A stretch of 21,066 bases of DNA from JBQTHP01 sp052389755 (lineage in GTDB: Bacteria > Pseudomonadota > Gammaproteobacteria > Steroidobacterales > Steroidobacteraceae), in assembly GCA_052389755.1 (NCBI GenBank), contig JBQTHP010000198.1, positions 1-21,066 on the forward strand, read 5' to 3'. The notes under the pieces were generated by a model. It saw nothing but the letters and a program-made list of their open reading frames with translations, did no database searches and was not told the DNA's origin. The position numbers and the translations under genes are program-made. Below, piece after piece: positions 1 to 6,762 of this stretch. Each line of letters opens with the position of its first letter. Positions within the stretch are counted from its first letter, which is position 1.

Positions 1-365
1 CCGCGCGCAAGGTGCGTGTCGTCGCCGAGTGTGACGCGAAACCGCGCGCTTTCGCCGGCGAACGCGGGCCGCCCGATCGCAGCGATCACGGACAGCCCGA
101 GCAGGTTGCGGTGACAGCGATGCATCGCGACGATCGCGAAGCCGGCCAGCAGAAACGTGAGGAAGAGCGCGAGGCTGTTCGCGTAGTTGAGGCCCGCGAT
201 CAGCATGAAGAGCAGCAGCAGACCGAAGACGACTCCCGCGCGGGTCGGCAGGACGTACAGACGGCGGCGCTGCAGCGTCAGCGGGAACGAATCCGGGCCC
301 TGCCGTCGGCGCGCCCAGTTCGCTGCGCGTTCGAATATCCAGTGTCGCCACGCGGACGGAAGCAT
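1..365 (-). CDS. DUF58 domain protein, N-terminal part (cut by window edge)
   Basis: This reading frame starts at an ATG (365-363) 21 bases after the moxR stop and stays open to the left edge, giving about 121 residues. After a basic, tryptophan-containing start (MLPSAWRHWIFERAANWARR) come two hydrophobic stretches at about residues 42-75, including GLLLLFMLIAGLNYANS and LALFLTFLLAGFAIVA. A beta-rich segment then begins (ESARFRVTLGDD). This layout is typical of the membrane-anchored DUF58 proteins that follow MoxR ATPases. In known systems MoxR and DUF58 proteins work with von Willebrand A proteins in chaperone-like maturation of envelope complexes; the target here is unknown. The diagnostic C-terminal DUF58 core lies outside the window, so the family call rests on the N-terminus plus context. 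Confidence 0.82.
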   Translation of the reverse strand, partial: MLPSAWRHWIFERAANWARRRQGPDSFPLTLQRRRLYVLPTRAGVVFGLLLLFMLIAGLNYANSLALFLTFLLAGFAIVAMHRCHRNLLGLSVIAAIGRPAFAGESARFRVTLGDDTHLAR

Positions 366-386
366 TCCAGAGCTCTCGGTTCCCCG

Positions 387-1310
387 TCAGATCGGCACCG
401 GCACGGATCTCACGAGCTCGGCTGCTACCGCGCCGCCGGCGCTGCCCGGCTCGCGCCGCTCGAGCCGATGTGCGACGACGGCAGGCAACACGGCCTGAAC
501 GTCCTCGGGCAGCACGGCCTCGCGAGTCGCAATGTGTGCCCACGCCTGCGCCGCACGCACGAGTCCCTGCCCGGCGCGGGGTGAAAGCCCGAGCTTCAGG
601 TCGCCGCGTTCCCGCGTCTTGGCGATCAGCGACTGCGCGTAGTCGAGGACGGCGTCCGACAGGTGCACCTCCCGCACGCGCTGTTGCAGCCGGATGACGC
701 CCTCGGGATTGAGGGCGGGCGGAATCTGCGGCAGCAGCTCGCGCCGCTCGCCCGTACGCAGCAACTCGCGTTCGTGGCCTGCGTCCGGATAGCCGAGCGT
801 GACGCGCATGAGGAAGCGATCGAGCTGCGATTCGGGCAGTGAATACGTGCCGAGCTGCTCGTGCGGGTTCTGCGTCGCGACGACGAAGAACGGATCCGGA
901 AGACGATAGGTCGTCAGGTCCGTGCTCACCTGCCGCTCCTCCATGGCTTCGAGCAGCGCGCTCTGCGTTCGCGGGCTCGCGCGGTTGACCTCGTCGGCGA
1001 GCAGGAGCTGCGTGAAGAGCGGCCCCTTGCGGAAATGAAACTGCTGGCTGCTGCGGTCGTAGACCGACACGCCGATGATGTCCGCGGGCAGAAGGTCGCT
1101 CGTGAACTGCACGCGCTGCCACGCCAGCCCGAGCACGTGCGCGAGCGCGTGCGCAAGGGTGGTCTTGCCGACGCCGGGCACGTCCTCGATGAGCAGATGG
1201 CCGCGCGCGAGCAGGCACGCGAGACAAAGCCGGATCTGCTCGGGCTTGCCGAGAATCACGGTCTCGAGAGTCTCGAGCGTGCTCGCGACCGGGGATGGGG
1301 ACAGGTTCAT
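387..1310 (-). CDS. MoxR-family AAA+ ATPase
   Basis: The 307-residue length is normal for MoxR ATPases. Walker A is DVPGVGKTT at residues 43-51, Walker B is LLLADEVNR with D106 and E107, and the sensor-1 region is FVVATQNP at about residues 142-149. The C-terminal lid follows (LSPRAGQGLVRAAQAWA). MoxR ATPases are cytosolic chaperone-like enzymes that act with DUF58 and VWA-domain partners, and the next gene is a DUF58 gene. The ATG overlaps the valS stop by four bases (ATGA), so translation is probably coupled to valS. No promoter is needed to explain its expression. The exact client protein is not predictable from sequence. Confidence 0.95.
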   Translation of the reverse strand: MNLSPSPVASTLETLETVILGKPEQIRLCLACLLARGHLLIEDVPGVGKTTLAHALAHVLGLAWQRVQFTSDLLPADIIGVSVYDRSSQQFHFRKGPLFTQLLLADEVNRASPRTQSALLEAMEERQVSTDLTTYRLPDPFFVVATQNPHEQLGTYSLPESQLDRFLMRVTLGYPDAGHERELLRTGERRELLPQIPPALNPEGVIRLQQRVREVHLSDAVLDYAQSLIAKTRERGDLKLGLSPRAGQGLVRAAQAWAHIATREAVLPEDVQAVLPAVVAHRLERREPGSAGGAVAAELVRSVPVPI

Positions 1311-4075
1311 CGGAGCAGCCCACGCACCCTCGCGAGATGCGCTTCCAGGCGACCCACGAGGGGCGCGAGCTCCGCTTCGCGCGCGCGCTCGGTCGCGACG
1401 ACCTCGTCTGGCGCGTTGCGCACGAAGTCGTCGTTCGCGAGCTTCGCGTGCGTCTTCGCGAGATCCTGGCGCGCCTTCGCGATGCGCTTCGTGAGCCGCT
1501 CGACCTCGGCTTCCGGATCGATCAGGCCGGCCATCGGCACGAGAAGCGTGAGCTCGCCCATGAGCGCGGTGGCCGACGGCGGCACGGGCGCGTCGGCTTT
1601 CAGCACATCGATGCGTTCGAGCGCCGCGAGACGGGTGAGCCAGGGCCGGTGACGTTCCACCGCCGCGACGTCCTCACGCGAGGCGCCTTTCAGCAGCAGC
1701 GGAATCGGCCGCGCGGGGCTCACGTCCATCTCGCCCCGGATCTGGCGCACGGCGAGAACGAACGCCTGCACCCAGGCGATCTCGCGCTCGGCTTCCTCGT
1801 CGGCTGGAAATTCGACCGCGAGAGGATACGGCTGCAGCATCACCGTCTCGCCGCTGCGCCCGGCGAGCGCTGCGGAGCGCTGCCAGATCTCCTCGGTGAT
1901 GAACGGCATCAGCGGGTGCAGGGCGCGCTGCAGCGCCTCGAGCACCGCGGCCAGAGTGTCGCGTGCACCTCGTTTTGCACCGGCAGATGCCTTGTCCGAT
2001 TGCAGCACGGGCTTCACGAGCTCGAGATACCAATCGCAGAACTCGTACCAGGTGAACTCGTAGAGCGCGCTCGCAGCGAGATCGAAGCGATAGTCGCGCA
2101 GCGCATCGGCAACTCGCGTGAGCGCGCGGCCGAAGCGCGTGCGGATCCAGCGATCGGCCATGGACAACTCGACAGGCCCGGCGCCGCCGGGGGCCGCGCC
2201 TTCGAGAGTCATGGTCACGAAGCGAGCGGCATTCCAGAGCTTGTTGCAGAAGTTGCGATAGCCCGCCACCCGGCCGAGATCGAAGCGGATGTCACGGCTC
2301 GGGCTTGCCAGGGCCGCGAACGTGAAGCGGAGCGCATCGGTGCCGTGCGGCTCGATGCCCTGCGGAAACTGCCTGCGCGTCGCTTTCTCGATGCGCGGTG
2401 CGAGCTGCGGTTGCATGAGGCCGGTCGTGCGCTTGGCGACCAGCGACTCGAGGTCGATGCCGTCGACGATATCGAGCGGGTCGAGCACGTTGCCTTTCGA
2501 TTTCGACATCTTCTCGCCGCGGTCATCCCGGATGAGCCCGGTGATGTACACGTCGCGGAACGGCGCGTCGCCCATGAACTTGCTGCCCATCATCATCATG
2601 CGCGCGACCCAGAAGAAGATGATGTCGAAGCCCGTGACGAGCACGCTGGACGGGTAGAACTTCGCGAGCTCCGGCGTGCGATCCGGCCAGCCGAGCGTGG
2701 AGAACGGCCAGAGAGCCGACGAGAACCACGTGTCGAGCACATCCTCGTCCTGGCGAAGCGCGGTTGCCGGCGCGATGGCATGCTTCGCGCGCACCTCGCT
2801 CTCGCTGCGGCCCACGTAGACGTTGCCCTGCGGGTCGTACCACGCCGGGATGCGATGACCCCACCAGAGCTGGCGGCTCACGCACCAGTCCTTGATGTTG
2901 CGCATCCATTCGAAGTAGGTCTTCGCCCAGTTTTCCGGCACGAAGCGCGTGCGTCCCTCCTCGACGGCGCGGATCGCGGGCGCGGCGAGAGGCGCGATCT
3001 TCACGTACCACTGGTCGGTGAGATACGGCTCGAGCACGGCACCGCTGCGATCGCCGCGCGGCACCACGAGGCGATGCTTCTCGATGCAGTCGATGAGGCC
3101 CTTGGCTTCGAGCTCCGCGACCACGCGCCCGCGCGCGTCGGCGCGGTCGAGCCCGCGGAACCGCTCCGGCACGTTCTCGTTGAGGGCCGCGCGGGGAGTG
3201 AAGATATTGATCTGCGGGAGGCCGTGGCGCTGGCCGATCTCGTAGTCGTTGAAGTCGTGCGCCGGCGTGATCTTTACGACGCCGGAACCGAAAGCCGGGT
3301 CGACGTATGCGTCCGCAATGATCGCAATCGCGCGACCTGCGAGCGGCAACGCGACCCGCTTGCCGATGAGATTCCGATAGCGCTCGTCCTCGGGGTTCAC
3401 CGCGACCGCGGTGTCGCCGAGCATCGTCTCGGGGCGAGTGGTGGCGACGGTCACGTGGCCGCTGCCGTCTTCGAGCGGATAGCGCAGGTGCCAGAGATGT
3501 CCGTCCTCTTCTTCGCCCTGCACCTCGAGGTCGGAGAGCGCGGTGAGCAGCACCGGATCCCAGTTCACGAGCCGCTTGCCGCGATAGATGAGACCCTCCT
3601 CGTGAAGACGCACAAACACTTCGAGGACGGCACGCGACAGGCCGGGATCCATCGTGAACCGGTCACGCGACCAGTCCACCGAGTCCCCGAGACGGCGCAT
3701 CTGCGCGGCGATCGTGCCGCCGGACTGCTCTTTCCAGCGCCAGACGCGCCCGACGAACTCTTCGCGCGTGAGGTCGGCCCGGCGCTTGCCCTCCGCGTTC
3801 AGCTGACGCTCGACGACCATCTGCGTGGCGATGCCGGCATGGTCGGTGCCGGGCTGCCACAGCGTGTCATCGCCGCGCATGCGGTGATAGCGCGTGAGCG
3901 CGTCCATGAGCGTGTGCTGGAACGCGTGCCCCATGTGCAGCGTCCCGGTCACGTTCGGCGGCGGAATCATGATGCAGAACGGCTCGCCGGATCCGCGCGG
4001 CGCGAACCAGCCCCGGGATTCCCAACGCTCGTAGATTCGCCGCTCGATTGCCTGCGGGGCGTAGGTTTTGTCCAT
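1307..4075 (-). CDS. valS: Valine--tRNA ligase
   Basis: Class I aminoacyl-tRNA synthetase of 922 residues that charges tRNA-Val; the E. coli enzyme has about 951. The HIGH-type motif is HMGH at residues 47-50, inside PPPNVTGTLHMGH. The KMSKS loop is at residues 522-526. The editing (CP1) domain lies between them (for example TTRPETMLGDTAVAVNPEDE), followed by an anticodon-binding domain. The C-terminal coiled coil is at about residues 855-920 (LIDPEAEVERLTKRIAKAR). The frame is open up to 4303, but the conserved protein begins at MDKTYAPQAIERRIYERW (ATG at 4075), and the upstream part translates repeats. There is no Shine-Dalgarno before this ATG, but a perfect TATAAT sits 9 bases upstream. 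holC and pepA lie upstream in the usual gammaproteobacterial order, here separated by a 603-base repeat-rich gap. Confidence 0.98.
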   Translation of the reverse strand: MDKTYAPQAIERRIYERWESRGWFAPRGSGEPFCIMIPPPNVTGTLHMGHAFQHTLMDALTRYHRMRGDDTLWQPGTDHAGIATQMVVERQLNAEGKRRADLTREEFVGRVWRWKEQSGGTIAAQMRRLGDSVDWSRDRFTMDPGLSRAVLEVFVRLHEEGLIYRGKRLVNWDPVLLTALSDLEVQGEEEDGHLWHLRYPLEDGSGHVTVATTRPETMLGDTAVAVNPEDERYRNLIGKRVALPLAGRAIAIIADAYVDPAFGSGVVKITPAHDFNDYEIGQRHGLPQINIFTPRAALNENVPERFRGLDRADARGRVVAELEAKGLIDCIEKHRLVVPRGDRSGAVLEPYLTDQWYVKIAPLAAPAIRAVEEGRTRFVPENWAKTYFEWMRNIKDWCVSRQLWWGHRIPAWYDPQGNVYVGRSESEVRAKHAIAPATALRQDEDVLDTWFSSALWPFSTLGWPDRTPELAKFYPSSVLVTGFDIIFFWVARMMMMGSKFMGDAPFRDVYITGLIRDDRGEKMSKSKGNVLDPLDIVDGIDLESLVAKRTTGLMQPQLAPRIEKATRRQFPQGIEPHGTDALRFTFAALASPSRDIRFDLGRVAGYRNFCNKLWNAARFVTMTLEGAAPGGAGPVELSMADRWIRTRFGRALTRVADALRDYRFDLAASALYEFTWYEFCDWYLELVKPVLQSDKASAGAKRGARDTLAAVLEALQRALHPLMPFITEEIWQRSAALAGRSGETVMLQPYPLAVEFPADEEAEREIAWVQAFVLAVRQIRGEMDVSPARPIPLLLKGASREDVAAVERHRPWLTRLAALERIDVLKADAPVPPSATALMGELTLLVPMAGLIDPEAEVERLTKRIAKARQDLAKTHAKLANDDFVRNAPDEVVATERAREAELAPLVGRLEAHLARVRGLLR

Positions 4076-4084
4076 GAGCGGTTG

Positions 4085-4090
4085 ATTATA
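4085..4090 (-). promoter_or_regulatory. Candidate -10 box for leaderless valS transcript
   Basis: On the minus strand the hexamer is TATAAT, a perfect sigma-70 -10 box, ending 9 bases before the valS ATG. A start site at the usual distance would put the 5' end almost at the ATG. The -35 position falls in the CTTCTC-rich tandem repeat and has no good TTGACA match, so the promoter strength is uncertain. Confidence 0.5.
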
Positions 4091-4095
4091 GAGAT

Positions 4096-4135
4096 CGGAG
4101 AAGAGCGGAGAAGAGAAGAGCGGAGAAGAGAAGAG
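4096..4135. repeat. 15-bp purine tandem repeat upstream of valS
   Basis: The unit CGGAGAAGAGAAGAG occurs twice without change (4106-4120 and 4121-4135) after a shortened 10-base copy (4096-4105). One strand is almost all purine. It covers the region where a -35 element for valS would lie, just outside the TATAAT box. A change in copy number would alter promoter geometry. Confidence 0.9.
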
Positions 4136-4149
4136 GGTAGAGGCGCGCG

Positions 4150-4313
4150 CGACCGACATGCGTTGAAGGCCGGGCGCGATCGCTGGTCGGTGTATCCCTG
4201 ACGGGATATTCCCTCGCGCGGGCCGGCGCGTCTTAAGCCCGAAACGCGCCAGCGGCCCGCGCTCGGCACCCGCCCTGATGCGATCGCGCCCGGCCTTCAA
4301 CACACGCCGGTCG
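4150..4313. repeat. 164-bp element with 34-bp terminal inverted repeats and a nested hairpin
   Basis: The arms 4150-4183 and 4280-4313 are inverted copies matching at 31 of 34 positions; the inner 22 bases are identical. The 96-base interior holds a second stem. CGCGGGCC at 4217-4224 pairs with GGCCCGCG at 4254-4261, and GGCGCGT at 4225-4231 pairs with ACGCGCC at 4244-4250, with a 12-base loop and a 3-base bulge. There is no coding content. No clear target-site duplication flanks it. It could be a small non-autonomous palindromic element or a structured part of the valS leader. Confidence 0.8.
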
Positions 4314-4353
4314 CATGAACGTCCACGCTCGACTCAACGCTCTTGTCGTCTTC

Positions 4354-4548
4354 GCCGTCTTAGTCAGCATGGAACGACCGGCTCCAGACGCGCAGCGACG
4401 AATCACGACCATGATGGCGAGTCATCGCACTCGATCCACGAATATCAGAGTGATCAACCGTCGCGATCTGACCGACCCGGGCTGCTGTCCTCTTGCGCTT
4501 GCCGAGAAAGACAGCTCTTACTTGACCGGTCGTTCCATATCAGACGGC
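4354..4548. repeat. 195-bp structure bounded by a 13+7 bp inverted repeat
   Basis: ATGGAACGACCGG at 4369-4381 is perfectly inverted at 4526-4538. Just outside, GCCGTCT at 4354-4360 pairs with AGACGGC at 4542-4548 across an uneven internal loop of 8 and 3 bases. Inside lie further stems: GCGACG 4395-4400 with CGTCGC 4459-4464, ATCAC 4402-4406 with GTGAT 4450-4454, and CGAGT 4418-4422 with ACTCG 4429-4433. The nested order allows one long branched or rod-like fold. Its role as RNA or as DNA is not known. Confidence 0.65.
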
Positions 4549-4627
4549 TGACGGCTTAGACGGCTTCGAAACAAGAGCGAGGCCCCGACCTCTTCGTCTT
4601 CATCTTCTCCGGCCATCAGCCGTCTGA
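4540..4627. repeat. 12-bp perfect inverted repeat downstream of holC
   Basis: TCAGACGGCTGA at 4540-4551 is perfectly inverted at 4616-4627 with a 64-base spacer. The left arm also contains the bases that close the 4354-4548 structure, so the two pairings exclude each other. Further AGCCGTC copies at 4656-4662 and 4665-4671 offer more alternative partners. It lies 52 bases beyond the holC stop on the transcribed strand and has no T-run. Confidence 0.65.
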
Positions 4628-4678
4628 GCCCTCTTCTGCGGCCGTCGGGCGTCCGAGCCGTCCGAGCCGTCAGCCCGT

Positions 4679-5128
4679 CTAACGGAGCTGCTCACCTCGA
4701 ATCGTGTGCGTCTCCGGCTGAAGGCCAAGATCGCGATACGCGCGGAACCGCGCGCGGCCGGCGCGGCGGCGTGCGTCGTCGCCGTCGATGATGTCCGCCA
4801 CACGCTCGACGTGCGCGAAGCACGCGGGCACCTCCGCCGCGAGATTGATCAGAACGTCGAGTGGCCGCTCGGGCACGACGCCGGCACTGAGCAGGACCGG
4901 CGATTCGGGTGCGACAGCGACGCTGAGCAGCGTTTCGTGGGGCACGAAGCTGCGGTCGGCGAACGTCCAGAGCATCTCGTCGAGCTCGGAGAGTTCCGCG
5001 CTGTCCGTATCCCAGATGAGCACGGCCTGCCCGGCAAGATACGCTTTCTCGGCGAGCCGGCACGCCAGGCGCAGGCGCCCGGTCGCGGAGGGCTCTTCGA
5101 GCACGTAGAAGTCCACGCGCGACGCCAT
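4679..5128 (-). CDS. holC: DNA polymerase III subunit chi
   Basis: The 149-residue product matches HolC (147 in E. coli) in length and pattern: MASRVDFYVLEE, the N-terminal strand, then CRLAEKAYLAGQAVLIW, WTFADRSFVPHE, and PLDVLINLAAEVPACFAHVERVADIIDGD. Chi is the clamp-loader accessory protein that binds SSB and psi (HolD) at the replication fork. I chose the ATG at 5128 because homology begins there and because it overlaps the pepA stop by one base (TGATG), typical of coupled translation. The pepA-holC-valS order is conserved in gammaproteobacteria and supports the call, since chi sequences diverge strongly. Confidence 0.94.
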   Translation of the reverse strand: MASRVDFYVLEEPSATGRLRLACRLAEKAYLAGQAVLIWDTDSAELSELDEMLWTFADRSFVPHETLLSVAVAPESPVLLSAGVVPERPLDVLINLAAEVPACFAHVERVADIIDGDDARRRAGRARFRAYRDLGLQPETHTIRGEQLR

Positions 5129-6621
5129 CAGCGTTTTGCGCGCGTGATCAGAAAGTCCGCGAGCAGGTTCATCGGGCGGCCGGTGCTGCCCTTCTGCGCG
5201 CCGCTGAGATATGCGGTGCCGGCGATGTCGAGGTGGGCCCATTTGAGGCCCTGGGTGAACTTGCCGAGGAACGTCGCTGCGGTGATCGCACCACCTTCGC
5301 GACCGCCGATGTTGGCGAAGTCCGCAAAGTTGCTCTTCAGTTGTTCGGCGTACTCTTCGGTGAGCGGCATGTGCCACGCGCGATCATCGCCGCGCTGTCC
5401 GGCCGCGGCGAGCTCGTGCACCAGCGCGTCGTCGTTGCCGAAGAGGCCGCTGTGGTGCGCGCCGAGCGCGACGACACAGGCGCCGGTGAGGGTGGCGATG
5501 TCGATGACGGCCGCGGGCTCGAAGCGTCGGGCGTAATGCAGCGCATCGGCGAGGATGAGCCTGCCTTCCGCGTCGGTGTTCAGAATCTCCACCGTGTGGC
5601 CCGCAGCGCTCGTCACGATGTCGCCGGGCTTCACGGCGTGGCCGCTCGGCATGTTCTCGCACGCCGCGATGAGGCCGACGACGTGCAGCGGGAGTGCAAG
5701 CTCCGCGACCAGCGTCAACGCGCCGATCACGGCCGCCGCGCCGCTCATGTCGAATTTCATCTCGTCCATGTTGGGCGGATCCTTGAGCGAGATTCCGCCG
5801 GTGTCGAAGGTGATGCCCTTGCCGACGAGCACGATCGGGGCCTGCTTCGCGCGTCCGGAGCGATGCTCGAGCACGATGAACCGGGGCGGCTGATGGCTGC
5901 CCTGCGTGACGGCGAGAAAGCAGCCCATCTTCTCGCGGCGGATCGCGGCCTCGTCGAGCACTTTCACGTGCACGGACTTGTAGCGGGTGCCGAGCGCACG
6001 CGCCTGGTCCGCGAGGTACGTCGGAGTGCACACGTTCGCCGGCAGATTCGCGAGGTCGCGCTGCACGCGCATGCCGACTGCGGCTGCACTGCCATGCTCG
6101 AACCCGCGGCGAGCCGTAGCGGCCGCGCTGGATCGAACAGGGCCGGCGATGATCGTATCGAGGGCCGGCGCCTTCGGTTTCTTGCCGGTCTTAAGATCGT
6201 TCACCCGGTAGAGCGCGCTGCCCGCGAGCTCGGCGATCCCCTTGCCGAAATAGTAGTCGTCGAGTTCCTTCGCCGGCGGACGATCGAGACCGACCGCGGC
6301 GGTACGGATGCCCGTGCGCGCAAGCGCGCCGAACGCAACCGAGCAGCCGCGCCGCCAGACCTTGCGGTTGAGGTTCTTGCGCGCGCCGAGCCCGACGAGC
6401 AGCACGCGCGAGGCCGCAATTCCGGGCAGATCGTGCAGCAGCGCGGTCTCTCCCGCGCGGCCCGTGAAATCCCCTCGCGTGAGCACCTTTTTCAGGCGGC
6501 CGCCGGTCGCGGCGTCGAGCTGCCCTGCTGCCTCACCGGGATCGCTCTCCTCGAAGACGCCGGCGACCAGGCAGTCGACCGCCGTCTGGGGAAACGCCTT
6601 GCTCCAGAGCTCGAATTGCAT
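5128..6621 (-). CDS. pepA: Leucyl aminopeptidase (cytosol aminopeptidase, M17)
   Basis: 497-residue M17 metallopeptidase that removes N-terminal residues from peptides; it forms a cytosolic hexamer. The C-terminal catalytic domain has the two-metal site intact: K268, D273, D291, D350 and E352, with catalytic K280 and R354. These sit in VGKGITFDTGGISLK, FDMSGAAAV and the signature NTDAEGRL. They lie two residues before the E. coli PepA numbers. The N-terminal macro-like domain (residues 1-160) is present. In E. coli PepA is also a DNA-binding protein used in carAB control and Xer recombination; whether that holds here is not visible. A GGGGAG Shine-Dalgarno lies about 8 bases before the ATG. 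It is the first gene of pepA-holC and is divergent from lptF. Confidence 0.97.
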   Translation of the reverse strand: MQFELWSKAFPQTAVDCLVAGVFEESDPGEAAGQLDAATGGRLKKVLTRGDFTGRAGETALLHDLPGIAASRVLLVGLGARKNLNRKVWRRGCSVAFGALARTGIRTAAVGLDRPPAKELDDYYFGKGIAELAGSALYRVNDLKTGKKPKAPALDTIIAGPVRSSAAATARRGFEHGSAAAVGMRVQRDLANLPANVCTPTYLADQARALGTRYKSVHVKVLDEAAIRREKMGCFLAVTQGSHQPPRFIVLEHRSGRAKQAPIVLVGKGITFDTGGISLKDPPNMDEMKFDMSGAAAVIGALTLVAELALPLHVVGLIAACENMPSGHAVKPGDIVTSAAGHTVEILNTDAEGRLILADALHYARRFEPAAVIDIATLTGACVVALGAHHSGLFGNDDALVHELAAAGQRGDDRAWHMPLTEEYAEQLKSNFADFANIGGREGGAITAATFLGKFTQGLKWAHLDIAGTAYLSGAQKGSTGRPMNLLADFLITRAKR

Positions 6622-6762
6622 CGTTCTTCGCTCCCCTCATCCGCGCCGTTGTGGGGCCGAACGGACTCAATTAACGTAGCCGAGGCGGTCCGTCGCTCCG
6701 CAATTCTTGGTTGTTCGTGCAGAAACGCGGCTTGTTCGGCGCGGAAGTGTAACCCAAGTGAC
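6622..6762. promoter_or_regulatory. Divergent promoter region pepA / lptF
   Basis: 141 bases separate the pepA and lptF starts, so both promoters should lie here or within the gene ends. Towards lptF, TGTAAC at 6748-6753 ends 9 bases before the ATG. Towards pepA, a weak pair TTGCGG (6703-6698) and TACGTT (6679-6674) with an 18-base spacer can be read on the minus strand. Neither is a strong consensus, so exact starts are not assigned. Confidence 0.4.

Larger units (their letters stand above)
4314..4678. other. Gene-free rest of the holC-valS gap
   Basis: I see no convincing gene here. The short plus-strand frames starting at 4278 and 4315 have no recognisable domain and run through inverted repeats. 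The stretch holds the inverted repeats listed separately and a cluster of the heptamer GACGGCT (4543, 4550, 4559) and its complement AGCCGTC (4618, 4656, 4665). No intrinsic terminator with a T-run is visible after holC. Confidence 0.6.

Noticed and set aside
4096..4135. CRISPR-like array
   Set aside because: Units are 15 bp and directly contiguous with no spacers; it is a simple tandem repeat.
1295..4201. Very long open frame on the plus strand opposite valS (about 968 codons)
   Set aside because: It is antisense to a clear valS; its product is rich in H, R and E without any domain. High GC removes stops from opposite frames.
4076..4303. N-terminal extension of valS by 76 residues
   Set aside because: The extra residues translate the tandem repeat and inverted-repeat element; homology begins exactly at the ATG at 4075.
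4315..4551. Small plus-strand protein in the holC-valS gap
   Set aside because: No family resemblance, no ribosome binding site, and the frame spans inverted-repeat arms.
4540..4627. Intrinsic terminator after holC
   Set aside because: The stem has a 64-base loop and no T-run on the transcribed strand.
4075..4678. T-box riboswitch controlling valS
   Set aside because: T-boxes belong mainly to Firmicutes and related groups, and I find no T-box consensus or specifier loop here.
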